A DNA stretch of 64,000 bases from Melampsora larici-populina 98AG31. Its lineage: Eukaryota > Basidiomycota > Pucciniomycetes > Pucciniales > Melampsoraceae. A program made the position numbers and the translations under genes. The notes below the pieces were generated by a model. That model searched no databases. It saw nothing but the letters and a program-made list of their open reading frames with translations, and was not told the origin of the DNA. The stretch is taken from contig NW_006768765.1 in NCBI RefSeq assembly GCF_000204055.1, positions 2,863,601-2,927,600 of the forward strand. The letters run 5' to 3'. Shown piece after piece: positions 1 to 12,058 of this stretch. Positions within the stretch are counted from its first letter, which is position 1; every line of letters begins with the position of its first letter.

Positions 1-284
1 AATCAAAGGTGGTGGATGAGTGGATCATTGATGGTATTGAGCTGGGATATACCTGAAAACCACCCGTGTGCTGGATGGGGTATTGGATCAGTCCCCATCT
101 AGCTGACCCGGCTTTGGGTAGTGATTTGAATTGGGGCCATTTTTGCGCTTTTCAAAGGAAAATTAAATAAATTTTTACAAACTTTCATTCAAATGCAGTA
201 TGTATCAAAAGAATAATGAATTTTCTCTCTTGCCTTTTTCATATGATGTGATTAATTTCCTTTTAAAAAAATAAGCAGATTTTG
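1..284. other. intergenic, no gene seen
   Basis: No convincing coding exon or RNA gene is visible. The DNA is AT-rich spacer leading into the GC-rich inverted-repeat element that begins near 285. Confidence 0.5.
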
Positions 285-566
285 ATTCACGCTCACACCT
301 GGCGCCTTTTTCTTGGCCGTGGCCAGGGCCATGGCCTGGTGTGGTGTGGCCCAATGTGGCCTTCCCTTTTAACAACCTCAAATCCCCATTTCAAGCCCCT
401 ACTCCCTGCTTAAGGTGATCTTTAGGGGAGATTCAACTGGATTTGATGATCTGTGAAGGCCATGAAGGGCTCGGGGTGAGGGCCACAGTGTGGCCTAAGC
501 CCTGGCCCTTGCCACGGCCCCTCCAGGGCGCCTCGTGGCTTCGTGGCACCGGGTGTGAGCGTGAAT
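285..566. mobile_element. GC-rich inverted-repeat (MITE-like) element
   Basis: The outer ends match in inverted orientation: ATTCACGCTCACACC at 285-299 and its complement at 552-566. Both arms (about 285-365 and 482-566) continue into GGCC/TGGCC-rich sequence much richer in GC than the surroundings. There is no coding capacity; the 79-codon frame on the minus strand here is a composition artefact. The family is unknown and I could not identify a target duplication. Confidence 0.6.
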
Positions 567-1620
567 TTTGATTTTGTTCAAAGCTCAAGAATGCACTGAA
601 GCAAAAGAATGACAATGAAAACCTATCAGCAACAAATACAAATGAGAAAAAAAAGTGTAATGAGAAAAGCAAAAAAGGAAGGACAAATCCAAATCAAATA
701 GAATTGATCTATCATCTTAAATTTGATGGTGGTGGTGGTCAAGACATACAAGTTGAGATTGAAGTTTGATTTAAAGCTACAGGAACAATCAATCTAAGTT
801 GGGTAGGCTGAGGAGGTTTTTTAGTTTCATAAATAAACTAATTGGATTCTTTAAATTCAAAGTTGAAGTTGATGGTGTAACAGGGTTAGAATCTGGACTT
901 GGATTGGTAGTTGAGTTCCTTTTTCAAAACATTTTCAATCTTTTATCCTTGCAAATTGTAAGAGTTGCATGTATGATCTGTGTTGACTTGAAACTGTTTC
1001 TCAATTACATTTGACATCCAAGATACTTTCATGAAATGTTGCCAAACAGATACTGTGAAGATTTTAACATAACACAAAGTCAGAGAAAAGGATACAGGTA
1101 TTACTTTTGACCTTGGGCTTTGGTTTCTACAACTCTGTCCATCAGAATCGTTGAGGATCATGCATCCTTGATTCTGTGAAGCCACACTCCCATTACATGA
1201 ATCTTAATTGGATTGGGAATAGGAGTCTTTCATTTGAGGATGAAGACCATGAAAGAATACCACATGGGTTTAAACTTTCCTGCATAGAAAATTCTAGGTC
1301 TAAAGTTCATTCATTGTGGATAGATGTTCAAGGTATTGGTGGCCCCATCTCATAATTCAGCTCCAGATCTATATCAGAATACTTGTACAGTAGTAACAAT
1401 AATGCTGATAACAATTCCAAAGATTCCAATTATGAATAACTATACTCAGCCATTAAACAGAAGCCACAGCAAGATTATGGGAGATCAAGTTTCATCTTCA
1501 GTTGTACTACTGAGTAGATCTGCCAGTATATGCAGCCCATGCATATCCCATGTTGAACTCATATTGGCTTGATATTGGATTGAGGCACTGGCAGTCCAGT
1601 GACTAGTAAAATGACACTGT
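567..1620. other. intergenic, no gene seen
   Basis: Only short spurious frames are present, with no recognisable protein motif, splice-linked exons or RNA gene. It ends at the GACATA repeat that precedes the next element. Confidence 0.45.
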
Positions 1621-1639
1621 GACATATATGGAATCCCTG

Positions 1640-1835
1640 AGCGAGGGGGGTACACAACACACAACAACACACAATTCAACACACAACACACAACACACAA
1701 CACACAACACACAACACTCAACACTCAACACAGAAAAACACAACACAGCACAAAAAACACAAAAAAACACAGAAAACAAAACACCACATAAAACACATCA
1801 CAACACAACAGACATAAAAACAGAACAAAAACACA
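1640..1835. repeat. CACAA-rich simple repeat (left arm)
   Basis: Imperfect ACACAACACA tandem sequence just inside the left terminus of the 1627-4408 element. A reverse-complement counterpart lies at about 4215-4376. It appears to have replaced the 3' end of the acetyltransferase relic, whose frame reads into it as a hydrophobic Cys/Phe/Val nonsense tail. Confidence 0.8.
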
Positions 1836-1849
1836 ACCAAGAACCAAGT

Positions 1850-2734
1850 GTCTATATCTTTAACCATCATCTTTGAATTGGAATCATCATCTAACCCATC
1901 ACCAGAAGTGCAAGTCAAAGTAGAAGAAGTACAAGTAGAAGAAGAAGTAGTAGATCTAGAATGATTCAAAGGTTTTAAAGCTTGATTAGAATAATACGAT
2001 TCTTTAAAGATCATCTTCTTGAAGCCTAATCTCAAGTAAAACTTCAGTGCAGTCGAATTAGTAGCTTGGACATGCAAAGAGACTCGATTTGATTGACATG
2101 TTGATTGACATGTTTTGATGATCAATTCTTTGATTAACATTGAACCTAATCCATGTCTGCGGTATTGATGATCAACACATCAAGTGAAAATCCGAATCTC
2201 ATTTGTGTCTGATTTAAAAGTCAATGTAATAGATCCAATGATATCTAATGAAATCGGGTTTTTACCTGATAAAGGTGAAGTTACATGATGTAAAAGATGA
2301 TGATGATGATGGTTTGTATGAAGTAAATCAGGTTTGACGATCTGATTCGAATTTGATTCTTGTACTTTTAAATCAAAATAACCTGCTGGTAAACTTGATG
2401 GTAAAGTAGCTACTAATGCAATATCATTTTCTTGTTTCATTAATAAATTACAAAAAAATTAAGTAGGATAAGTGATGGGTAAAGTTGAATGCTATTGAAC
2501 AAGAAAATCAAAATTTCCATTTTAATCATTAGTTTTTTTTGCTCAATTTGACATTTCAAAGAAAACAATCAAATGACGACTTACATGTAATTCTTTCACT
2601 TTTTCTAAATCGGCTACTTTTAAATTCCTAATCCCAAATGGTTCATGATCATCTTGAACTGATCTTGTATTCAAAAGTAAATTAGAAGATTTAAATTTAA
2701 AAGAAGAATCAAAACTCTGATTGATTAGATTCAA
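1850..2734 (-). pseudogene. NAA50-type N-alpha-acetyltransferase (GNAT) pseudogene
   Basis: The pieces read, in order, like the N-terminal acetyltransferase NAA50/San: a start near 2734; GIRNLKVADLEKVKELH; a spliced HSTLPITYPT segment (the P-V-S-Y-like substrate loop); NDIALVATLPSS; the acetyl-CoA loop YRRHGLGSMLIKEL; and VSLHVQATNSTALKFYLRLGF. A GTAAGT donor near 2584 and an AG acceptor near 2492 define one ordinary intron, so it is not a retrocopy. Two in-frame stops break it: TAA just after TLPITYPT, where a Lys or Arg codon is expected, and TGA about six codons before the RRHGLG loop. The C-terminus dissolves into the CACAA repeat. In the family, NAA50 acetylates N-terminal Met residues and works with the NatA complex; this copy should make no enzyme. 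Sequencing error is possible but would have to occur twice. Confidence 0.75.
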
Positions 2735-3034
2735 ATTTGTATGATTTGATAAGATATGAGTATGAACAGATTTTAAAATTGTATCTGCTTAGTAAAGATA
2801 CAAAAGATGACATCGATTGGCTTTGTGAAATCACGTCTCATTTTTCTCTTGAGATGTGATGTGTTTGTTTATCAATTGATAGTTTTACTTTCATTGAGTG
2901 TTTTTGAGACAGTCTAAAGCACCTCCCTGACATGTACAACATTTGATGATTTTCAACAGGCCTATGTAGTAAGCTCATCTTTCCTTGTTCACCTGTTTCT
3001 ATAATCTAAACATTGATTGCTTTGATTGTTAGAT

Positions 3035-3508
3035 AAACACTGCCACAGTTACTTTACTGTTGACAGTAAAGTAACGATAAAGTAACTTTTTTGCAGTATA
3101 AGTATCTCAATACTTAGTATTGGTCTGACCAATACTTTACTTCCAGGTCCTTGGGATGGTATCGTTGATTTCAATACCGTATTGAGTAAAGTATTAGAAA
3201 ACCAATACTTTACCCAGCAGTTGCTGGAGAAGTATTGGTTTATAATTTCTCTCATTTAGGCCTAGATACTGAGTACAGTATTGGTATTGTGGCGCAAATA
3301 CCAATACAGTATCGAGTATAGTAACAGTATTGCTTCAAGATACTTTACTCAAGGTAGGTCTTGTTGGTATCGTGGTTTTTGATACGGTATCAAGTATAGT
3401 ATTGGTCAACCAATACTTTACTGCTGACTGAATTTTACAGTATTGTTTTTTTGATACTTTACCGGGTATTGCCGATACAATACCAGTAAAGTAACTGTGG
3501 CAGCGTTG
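3035..3508. mobile_element. 474-bp MITE-like inverted-repeat element
   Basis: The ends share CTGCCACAGTTACTTTACTG in inverted orientation (from about 3040 and ending near 3502). GTTAGAT flanks both sides (3028-3034 and 3509-3515), a likely 7-8-bp target duplication. The interior is a mosaic of internally repeated AGTATTGG/AAAGTATTG words in both orientations, suggesting strong secondary structure. It does not code. Confidence 0.7.
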
Positions 3509-3623
3509 GTTAGATGAAACTGAGCAATCAAGGATTGAGAAAAGTCGAGGTCACTTGCTGTTGCTTGACAATAAATTGAGGTGGTGTTTAGCTCAACAAA
3601 GCCCGTAGCTAGAATCGGGGCTC

Positions 3624-4195
3624 ACTTAACCAAGTCCCTCTCGGACAAACAAGTAGTTGAGAGAGGGACTTATACCTTATACCACATCTTTGGCGGATGA
3701 GCCAGAAAGGTTTTGGTGGGAACGGTTTCAATCCTCCATATCTCTGTAGCCTGTAAACAAATTTCCTCAGACCAAAGAAAAAAGCTGTGCGCCCACTTAA
3801 TCTACACACATGTGTGTAGCCTACTTCTTATTTTATTGAAAACTCACAGAGTAATGTGATTGTGAAGTTTGTAGAAAACACCAAAATCAGGCAGAAAACT
3901 GACCAACCTGGCACCAAAAGCGCTGAAATGTTACACAAAAACCAGTTCTTCAAGTCTGTTTTTAAGGGCTTTCCTGGCGGCAAGAGAGGGATTTGAAAAC
4001 ACACGTGTGTGTGTAGGATGATCAGGCACACAGCTTTTTTCTTTGGTCCAGAGGAAATTTGTTTACAGGCTACGGAGATATGGAGGATTGAAACTGTTCC
4101 CACCAAAGCTTTTCCGGCTCATCCGCCAAAGATGTGGTATAAGGCACAAGTCCCTCTCTCAACTACTTGTTTGTCCAAGAGGGACTTGGTTAAGT
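3624..4195. mobile_element. 572-bp foldback element with ~190-bp inverted arms
   Basis: The left arm (3624 to about 3815) and right arm (about 4005-4195) are near-identical inverted copies, starting ACTTAACCAAGTCCCTCT and carrying a shared AACAAGTAGTTGAGAGAGGG block. Only about 190 bp lie between the arms. There is no open frame with protein-like content. Related ends (CTAACCAAGTCCCTCTTG) occur alone near 15836, so the family has other remnants in the window. No clear target duplication was seen. Confidence 0.75.
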
Positions 4196-4414
4196 TAGGA
4201 ATTGGGGGGGAATCAGTGGGCTTGGGTTTGAAAAATGTGGTTTGTGTTGTGTTTTTGGTAATTTTTTGTTTTTGGTGTTTTTGGTGTTTTTTATGTGGTG
4301 TTGTGTTTTTCTGTTGTGTGTTGTGTGTTGTGTGTTGAATTTTGTGATGTGTGATGTGTGTGTTGTGTTGTGTGTCAAGGTGGCACCCCCCCGCTCAGGG
4401 CTTCCATAGACATA

Positions 4415-5614
4415 GCCCATTTGTTTCTTTGTAGTTTTCATGGTAATAGAGTTACACAGTATATATAAAAAGATGATGATGAAATCATCTTGTTGGTTAG
4501 AATTTTGATTTTCTGGTTTTTTCTATTCTTCTGTGGTATTTTTTCATTTCTCTTGGCTACTTTTTGGGTTTTTCCTATCCAAAAGACACACCTTTGATCA
4601 TTTGTAAAAAGTACAGTGGGTGGGCCCTAAATTCAAAATCCATGCCCACCATGAGGACTTTATTGCAGCCCAGTTTCCTGTTGGTGTAAAATATTTTCTG
4701 CCTGCGAATTGCCACCCCTGCACTGAGTCTGTGCTACATTGCACCTCTGTATATGCAGCGCAGTTGAATTCTCATTCTTGACCCACTGAGCTACTTCACA
4801 GTGCAGCACAGTCCTCAGAAGTCCGATTACCAACACAGCATATCTTTGTGGTGCCTATACTGCCTTGCACTGCAGCCGGGCATTGGGGGCAGTCCTGATT
4901 CAAAAATAAGGTGAGTACTATAGGCAGACCTTTTTAAAAAATGCTCCACCCCCAATGTGAGACAGTTGATATTGTATTTGTGGCTTTTCTTCCCTGATTT
5001 TCAAAAACTGCATTGCTCATTTCACTTTGCGTATGATACAACTTATGACCTTATGTGACGGCACCTCTTCCCAATCTGCCAAAATGCCACTCATTTTGAG
5101 CTCCTGTGTACAGATATGACACATTTACTGTGCCAGCCCTAACTAATGTGTCGTATCTTTTCCAAATAGACTACATCACTCTCATGATCTTGACCCTTTC
5201 TGCCTCTGATTGGTATGTATTTGAGAGCTGGGAAAGGTTTGTTTGCTCTGCTTTTGATTTCAAGGAACAACCCAACCTATCTTAGAGCTACATATGAGTG
5301 TAGCCAAGGTGAGTCTTAATAGTTTAACAGGGGCAGGTCTCCACAGGAGCTCACAAGTCACATTTTCAGACGACTACCCTTTATAGGAGATACCACGGTC
5401 CTCGCTGCCTTCAAATGCAATTAGGGTACGCACATCAAAGATTGGTATATTGTTATCCTTTTGAGAACTAGGCCACATAAGAAAGGACAAGTTGTCTTGC
5501 ATGAAGTTTACCTATGAGATTCATACATACAAAGGAAGAAAAATGCTTTGCTGACATACTTACATACACACTTATATATACAACACTGGCACATTGGATG
5601 TAGAGGAAAAGGAA
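4415..5614. other. intergenic, no gene seen
   Basis: About 1.2 kb without recognisable exons, RNA genes or clear element ends. The right part holds the 3' side of the minus-strand ArfGAP gene and must include its terminator region; no specific polyadenylation signal could be assigned. Confidence 0.4.
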
Positions 5615-7561
<1,947 letters not shown>

Positions 7562-8575
7562 GGCTTGAAGTTAAACCAGTGTGGTAAAGAATCGTGATCT
7601 TAATATTGCTAACTTTAAAGCTTGATAATTTAACCGGTGATGGTGGTACGTGGTGGTACTACCGTGTTGATGATCTTATCGTTAGTGTCTCGTTATCCTG
7701 AAACTAGATCCAGATCTGCAAGCTTCAAGCTTGATCTTATATAACTAATGGGGCTTTGACCCGACCCTGTGTAGGTGGGGATGACTGGGGATGACTCCGG
7801 TCGCGGTCCAGGGCTTGGTAAAGGCTGTTCGGACACAGACAGAAAACCCACCGGGTCGTTAGAGTCCGCCGCCAATCTCATTGGGGTCGAGCTCTTGATA
7901 TGCAGGTCGCAGGCTCAGCCGCAGAGCGCCATTCTATCCGTACATATGCTCTGGCTAATAGTCCCTCTTAGTTCCTCTCAGCAAGCGAGCATGACAACAC
8001 TTTACATCAATCCACAGCTCTTGCTTTCTTTATCTTGCTTGAAACCCCGCGCTTCTCAGACAAGCCTGGGTCATTTCCTGTTCTAGGTATGCAAACCAAT
8101 CATGTGGAATGAGATCAAACAAAAACATTCACATGAAAGAGAGAAGAGTGGAAAACAAATGAGAACTTGTGGTGATCAAATTTTCAAGGTGCGAAAAAAC
8201 AGTATGAAGTCACTGGGAAATTACAAAGCACTTCAGCTGATCAGGAGAAGGTGCAAAAAAAATGGTCGAAACTGTGAAGCCAAAGAACCACACAAGCTTT
8301 CTCGCTTAAAAAGTAGAATTCTTCACTTAATTCTGTCACACCAAGATCTCAGGCAGTTCAACTTTTCTTCAAAAGAATTCCACCATTTGGCACTTGACGG
8401 TTAATGCTGTATCAACTGAAAGGCTTGATTATTGATTCTCTTGCTCCTATATCTTTATTGGAATTGGGCATTGCTTGGATATAATATCCCAATAGACCTT
8501 CTTCTTGAATTCCTTTCAAATCGCTTATCAAAATATCAATTTCCAAAAAACTCGAAGGGTCAAAACTTATTTGTG
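7562..8575. other. divergent intergenic region
   Basis: Lies between the minus-strand ArfGAP start and the plus-strand secreted-protein start, so it should contain both promoters. Short frames at 7775-8086 and 8102-8404 have no recognisable motif and I do not call them genes. Confidence 0.4.
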
Positions 8576-9548
8576 ATGTGGAAATTGAATCTTACGACTA
8601 ATCAACGAACCACTTTACGAACTAATCAAAAACTCAAACCAGGTCGACTAAACCAACGACTTCTTCCTTCTGCAATTCTTTTGGTTTTCATCCTTTCTCT
8701 ATCTTGTCATTGTCAACTCGATCTGAATGAGTTACAACCTGATCGAATCAACAAACAAGGTGCTTTCAATGGATATGAGAAAATATCAGACCAATCAAAC
8801 TTCAAACATCAATCAGTCATCGCCTCATCTTCATCTGAACTTGAACAGGAAGACTCATACTCAAGTCAGCTTCAAACGAATCATCACCTTCTACTTGACA
8901 CTGAGTCAAATTCTCAAGTCGAATCACCTCCGATCATCTTTCACGATCTGCAAGACTCATCTCAAACCTCAGATACATCCTCATCCGACATTGAATCTGA
9001 AGAAACCGATCAGCGCCCCTTAGATTCTTCTCCTCTCCGATACTTTTTTTCAGACAGTAAGAAATCCAGTCAATCAACCAACCAGTTGGTCTTAGAAGGT
9101 TCGATCGGACACGCTGATCCAGAGCATAATCGAGCAAAACGATGGCTTCAACCGCGCGACAATGTGGTCCCCCCACCTTCGTACCCAGGCACAGACACTG
9201 GTAAGCTCATCAGACCTTCAATATCAAATCACAACTCTTAAGTTGATATCCGATGATCCTATCCTTTGCTTTGAAAAAGTTTATGCCACCAAAACTGTAT
9301 TCGTTACACCAGGTCAACCCCAATTCACTCCTAGCCCTGGTTCTCCTACCGTCGTAGTGGTCCTTCAAGGAAACCTTTCTGGCCCTCCTCAACCTAGTGC
9401 AGCCGTCAACACGATCACACTAGATAAAAATGGACATAATGGAGCTTTTACAACTACAATATACCCTCCAGGTGTCGCGGGTGAGTTGATGACTTGAATG
9501 AATCTGAGATCCTATCGAATCTGACATGTAGCTGGTTCATCCTTTTGA
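8576..9548 (+). CDS. secreted or membrane-anchored Ser/Gln-rich protein, unknown function
   Basis: The chosen start (MWKLNLTTNQR) is followed at residues 30-50 by a hydrophobic core LLPSAILLVFILSLSCHCQ that reads as a signal sequence or anchor behind an unusually long basic N-terminus. A Ser/Gln/His/Asp-rich stretch of ~150 residues follows, then a dibasic NRAKRW site typical of Kex2 processing. Intron 1 (9201-9279) joins codons in frame (GTDTG to VYATKTVFVTPG); exon 2 is Pro/Thr/Val-rich and ends GVAG. With the obvious acceptor at 9531 the protein ends five residues later. Another frame after that acceptor (to 9682) encodes SWFILLIIVATVTVL and a second hydrophobic stretch, so the true 3' end may differ and carry a membrane tail. 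No family recognised. Confidence 0.6.
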
Positions 9549-10037
9549 TCATAGTGGCCACTGTTACTGTCTTGAGTTCAGCTAATACCAACTTTGATCA
9601 ACACTCAACTTATCGATTGATCTTCTCAACTCTAATCTTCTCAAGCATTGGTTTCTTAATTGGATTTTTACATTTGTTATAGTCTTCAACATACCTATTT
9701 GCACTCTGAGCCAAGAATGAAGTTAAACCTGCTATTCTTTGGGGTTTTTGGAATCAAATCTTCTTGCTCTGATTAGAAAAACTAAAATTCCATCTGGTTA
9801 TAATTTTGGTATACCCTGTATACCTTGATTTCTGGGTATTGTACCTAGTCAACTATGATCATTCATCTGATCATACACCTTGGATTACAAGATTGACCAA
9901 AATGATCAAAAAAGCATGTCCAGAACATGGCACTTGGAATCCACTCTTCACCATATGAATGTACAGAGTGTGTTCTTGATAAAAAAAAAGGTCAACATTG
10001 TCATTCTCTATTGTTTTACATACACATTTTGTATTTC
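9549..10037. other. convergent intergenic region
   Basis: Lies between the 3' ends of the plus-strand secreted-protein gene and the minus-strand low-complexity gene. The first ~135 bp may be coding if the hydrophobic alternative 3' end is used. Nothing else is visible. Confidence 0.4.
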
Positions 10038-11836
10038 TTAATTTGATGATAAGAAATTTGTCAATGATTCAATATCAACACCTAAACTTTGCAAGTCAAC
10101 CAGATTTCCTTCTGTAGGATTTGGATTAGTAGCTGTAGCTGGACCAGGAGGAACTTGGCGATTTGCAGCAGGGGTAGGTGTAAAGAGTGATAAAGGATCT
10201 GCGGATGGTAATCCAGGGCTAGATGCAGGTTCACCACTGACACCCGGTTCATCTAATTCGGTTCCAATAGTTTCCTTGTTCTCAGGAATTCTAGTTTCTG
10301 ATGTATAGTTTGACAAAAAGTCAGATATATCAACAGGCAATCCGATAGGAGGTGGGTCAGAAGTCGATCCGGATGGAACAGAATTAGTAAGAAAACTAGA
10401 AAGATCCAGCATTGATCTAGGTTCGGGAGCAGGTGGAATAACCGGAGTAGGAGCCAATGGGTTCAGAGGTGATGGTAAAGCCGAGTTATTGTTCGATCCA
10501 AAGAGACTTCCATCTCCAAAAAGATCACCATCCGGAGATTCCGATGAGCCTGACTTCGACTTTGAATCAGCATTGACGGTTTCCATTGCTACAGCCTCAG
10601 GGAGTGTTGACAGAGAAGGATCGCGCGTGAGAGGAACTGTTGACACGGGAATGGTACCAGTGGTCTCTGAAGAAGTGCCTCCGATAGGAAGAGCAGGAGC
10701 CAATGCGGGCATCGCTTGATTGTCAACGATCTTGATGGGCGCACCAGGATTGTTGGTAGGAGGGACAGGTGATAGCGAAGGCGAGATGAGATCAATCATT
10801 AGTTTTTTCTTGGGGGGGCCTGATTCGTCATCGATAATGATTGGTGTCTGATTTCCTGGCACGAGTGAGCCAACCAGTGTTTCATTTATGCTAGAATTAT
10901 CATTAATTTGAGTGATCGGACGTTTGGATGGGTCTTGTACCATAGAACTTGTTTGATTCGGATCTAGACTTGGGTGAAGTTCAGTCACTTGAGATGCCGA
11001 ATTCACATTTGAAGCATTGGGATCCAGGACAGTATCAGAATGAGAGAGATCGGTATGGGTCCCCATGGTATTGACTGTGTCCTTGAATGTGATCGAGTTC
11101 TGATCGCCTTCAGGGTTCATTGGAGGAATTCCAGTCGGACGATTTTCTAAAACGGCGTCGACAGTCAAAGCTTCCGATGGTAAGTTTTGTTGCATCTCTA
11201 TGTCCATCTTAACCTGCTCATTTGTTCCAGTTGGTTCATCTGGTTGCGCTGTTGGGATTGCTGAGTTAGCGGCTAGGTCTGCTTGTTGGGATAATTGAGT
11301 TGACTCTCTCCTGGAAGCCTCTTGTCGCATCTGAGATAAAGATATCATATGCGCGCGTCTCATATCACGTCGGACAACTGCCATTGCTAGGGTCTACATT
11401 TGAGAGATAGGTTACGTGAGCAGCGTAAAGGGGAAATATGGATGGACATCACAAAAGTACTGACCACAAACTTTTCAATGACATCCAGATTCGAGTCAAA
11501 TAAGGCAATGTTCTCATTGAGTGGATTAACCAAAGCAGACATGATTGATGTAGTATCCACATAGCGATCAGCATTGACGTGTCGAAGTTGAAGTTGAAGC
11601 TTAGCTATAGAAGTAATAGACTGAAAGATATCATCCAAAGCTTTGGCTATCGAATTAGATTGTTCGACTAGAATCATAGGTGAGTTTGATGCATGTGTTG
11701 ATAGAAATTGAGCAGGTGATGGAGAAGGAGGTAGTCCATTGTTAGAAGTTATTGATGGTCCAGCTGAAGGAGTGAATGTGGCTAGAGACTGAATCTGAGG
11801 ATTGGTGATCGGAACTTGATCTTGATTGATTTCCAT
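10038..11836 (-). CDS. low-complexity protein with N-terminal helical domain, unknown
   Basis: Exon 1 (start MEINQDQVP at 11836) joins exon 2 through a 60-70-bp intron near 11400-11460, giving EKFVTLAMAVVRRDMRRAH in frame. The conserved-looking part is residues ~60-165: predicted helices (SIAKALDDIFQSITSIAKLQL, then NPLNENIALFDSNLDVIEKFV and a basic helix). After it come ~400 residues rich in Pro, Ser, Asn and Asp, with a PPKKK basic patch that could be a nuclear signal and a terminal hydrophobic/acidic motif (LGVDIESLTNFLSS) resembling an activation segment. A short helical N-terminus plus a long disordered tail is what fungal Mediator tail subunits (Med2/Med29-like) look like, but that is only a guess. 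It shares a 222-bp divergent spacer with the tandem-SUMO gene. Confidence 0.65.
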
Positions 11837-12058
11837 GTTGGATTCGAATGATTTCCTCTCAAACCACTACCACTCACCACAGACAACATTGTGATTCAAA
11901 TTACTAACTTTTACATAGCTTTCACTCACGTTACATCCCTTGCGATTCCTGTATACATACACTGTCACGACTCACACATTACACTCTCACAAACAAAATC
12001 ATTCACGTCGAGAGGTCGTTCACATTCACTTCTCATCCAATCAAAAATTTATCAAAAC
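11837..12058. promoter_or_regulatory. short divergent promoter region
   Basis: Only 222 bp separate the start of the minus-strand low-complexity gene from the preferred start of the plus-strand tandem-SUMO gene. Both promoters must lie here or overlap the transcribed ends. No specific factor site can be named. Confidence 0.4.

Larger units (their letters stand above)
1627..4408. mobile_element. candidate 2.8-kb TIR element with internal gene relic
   Basis: The two ends are inverted copies. TATGGAATCCCTGAGCG begins at 1627, and the complement of TATGGAAGCCCTGAGCG ends at 4408; each runs inward into about 180 bp of CACAA-rich simple sequence (TGTTG-rich on the right). The hexamer GACATA directly abuts both ends (1621-1626 and 4409-4414), which looks like a target-site duplication. 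Inside lie a broken NAA50-type gene and two smaller inverted-repeat elements (3035-3508, 3624-4195). No transposase is present, so it would be non-autonomous. The alternative is two independent insertions of the same CACAA-tailed repeat in opposite orientation. Confidence 0.55.

Noticed and set aside
1718..1860. Hydrophobic Cys/Phe/Val-rich C-terminus of the acetyltransferase frame
   Set aside because: It is simply the CACAA repeat translated; not a membrane tail.
7775..8404. Two open frames upstream of the secreted-protein gene
   Set aside because: No motif, no signal, no splice continuation; composition looks like chance.
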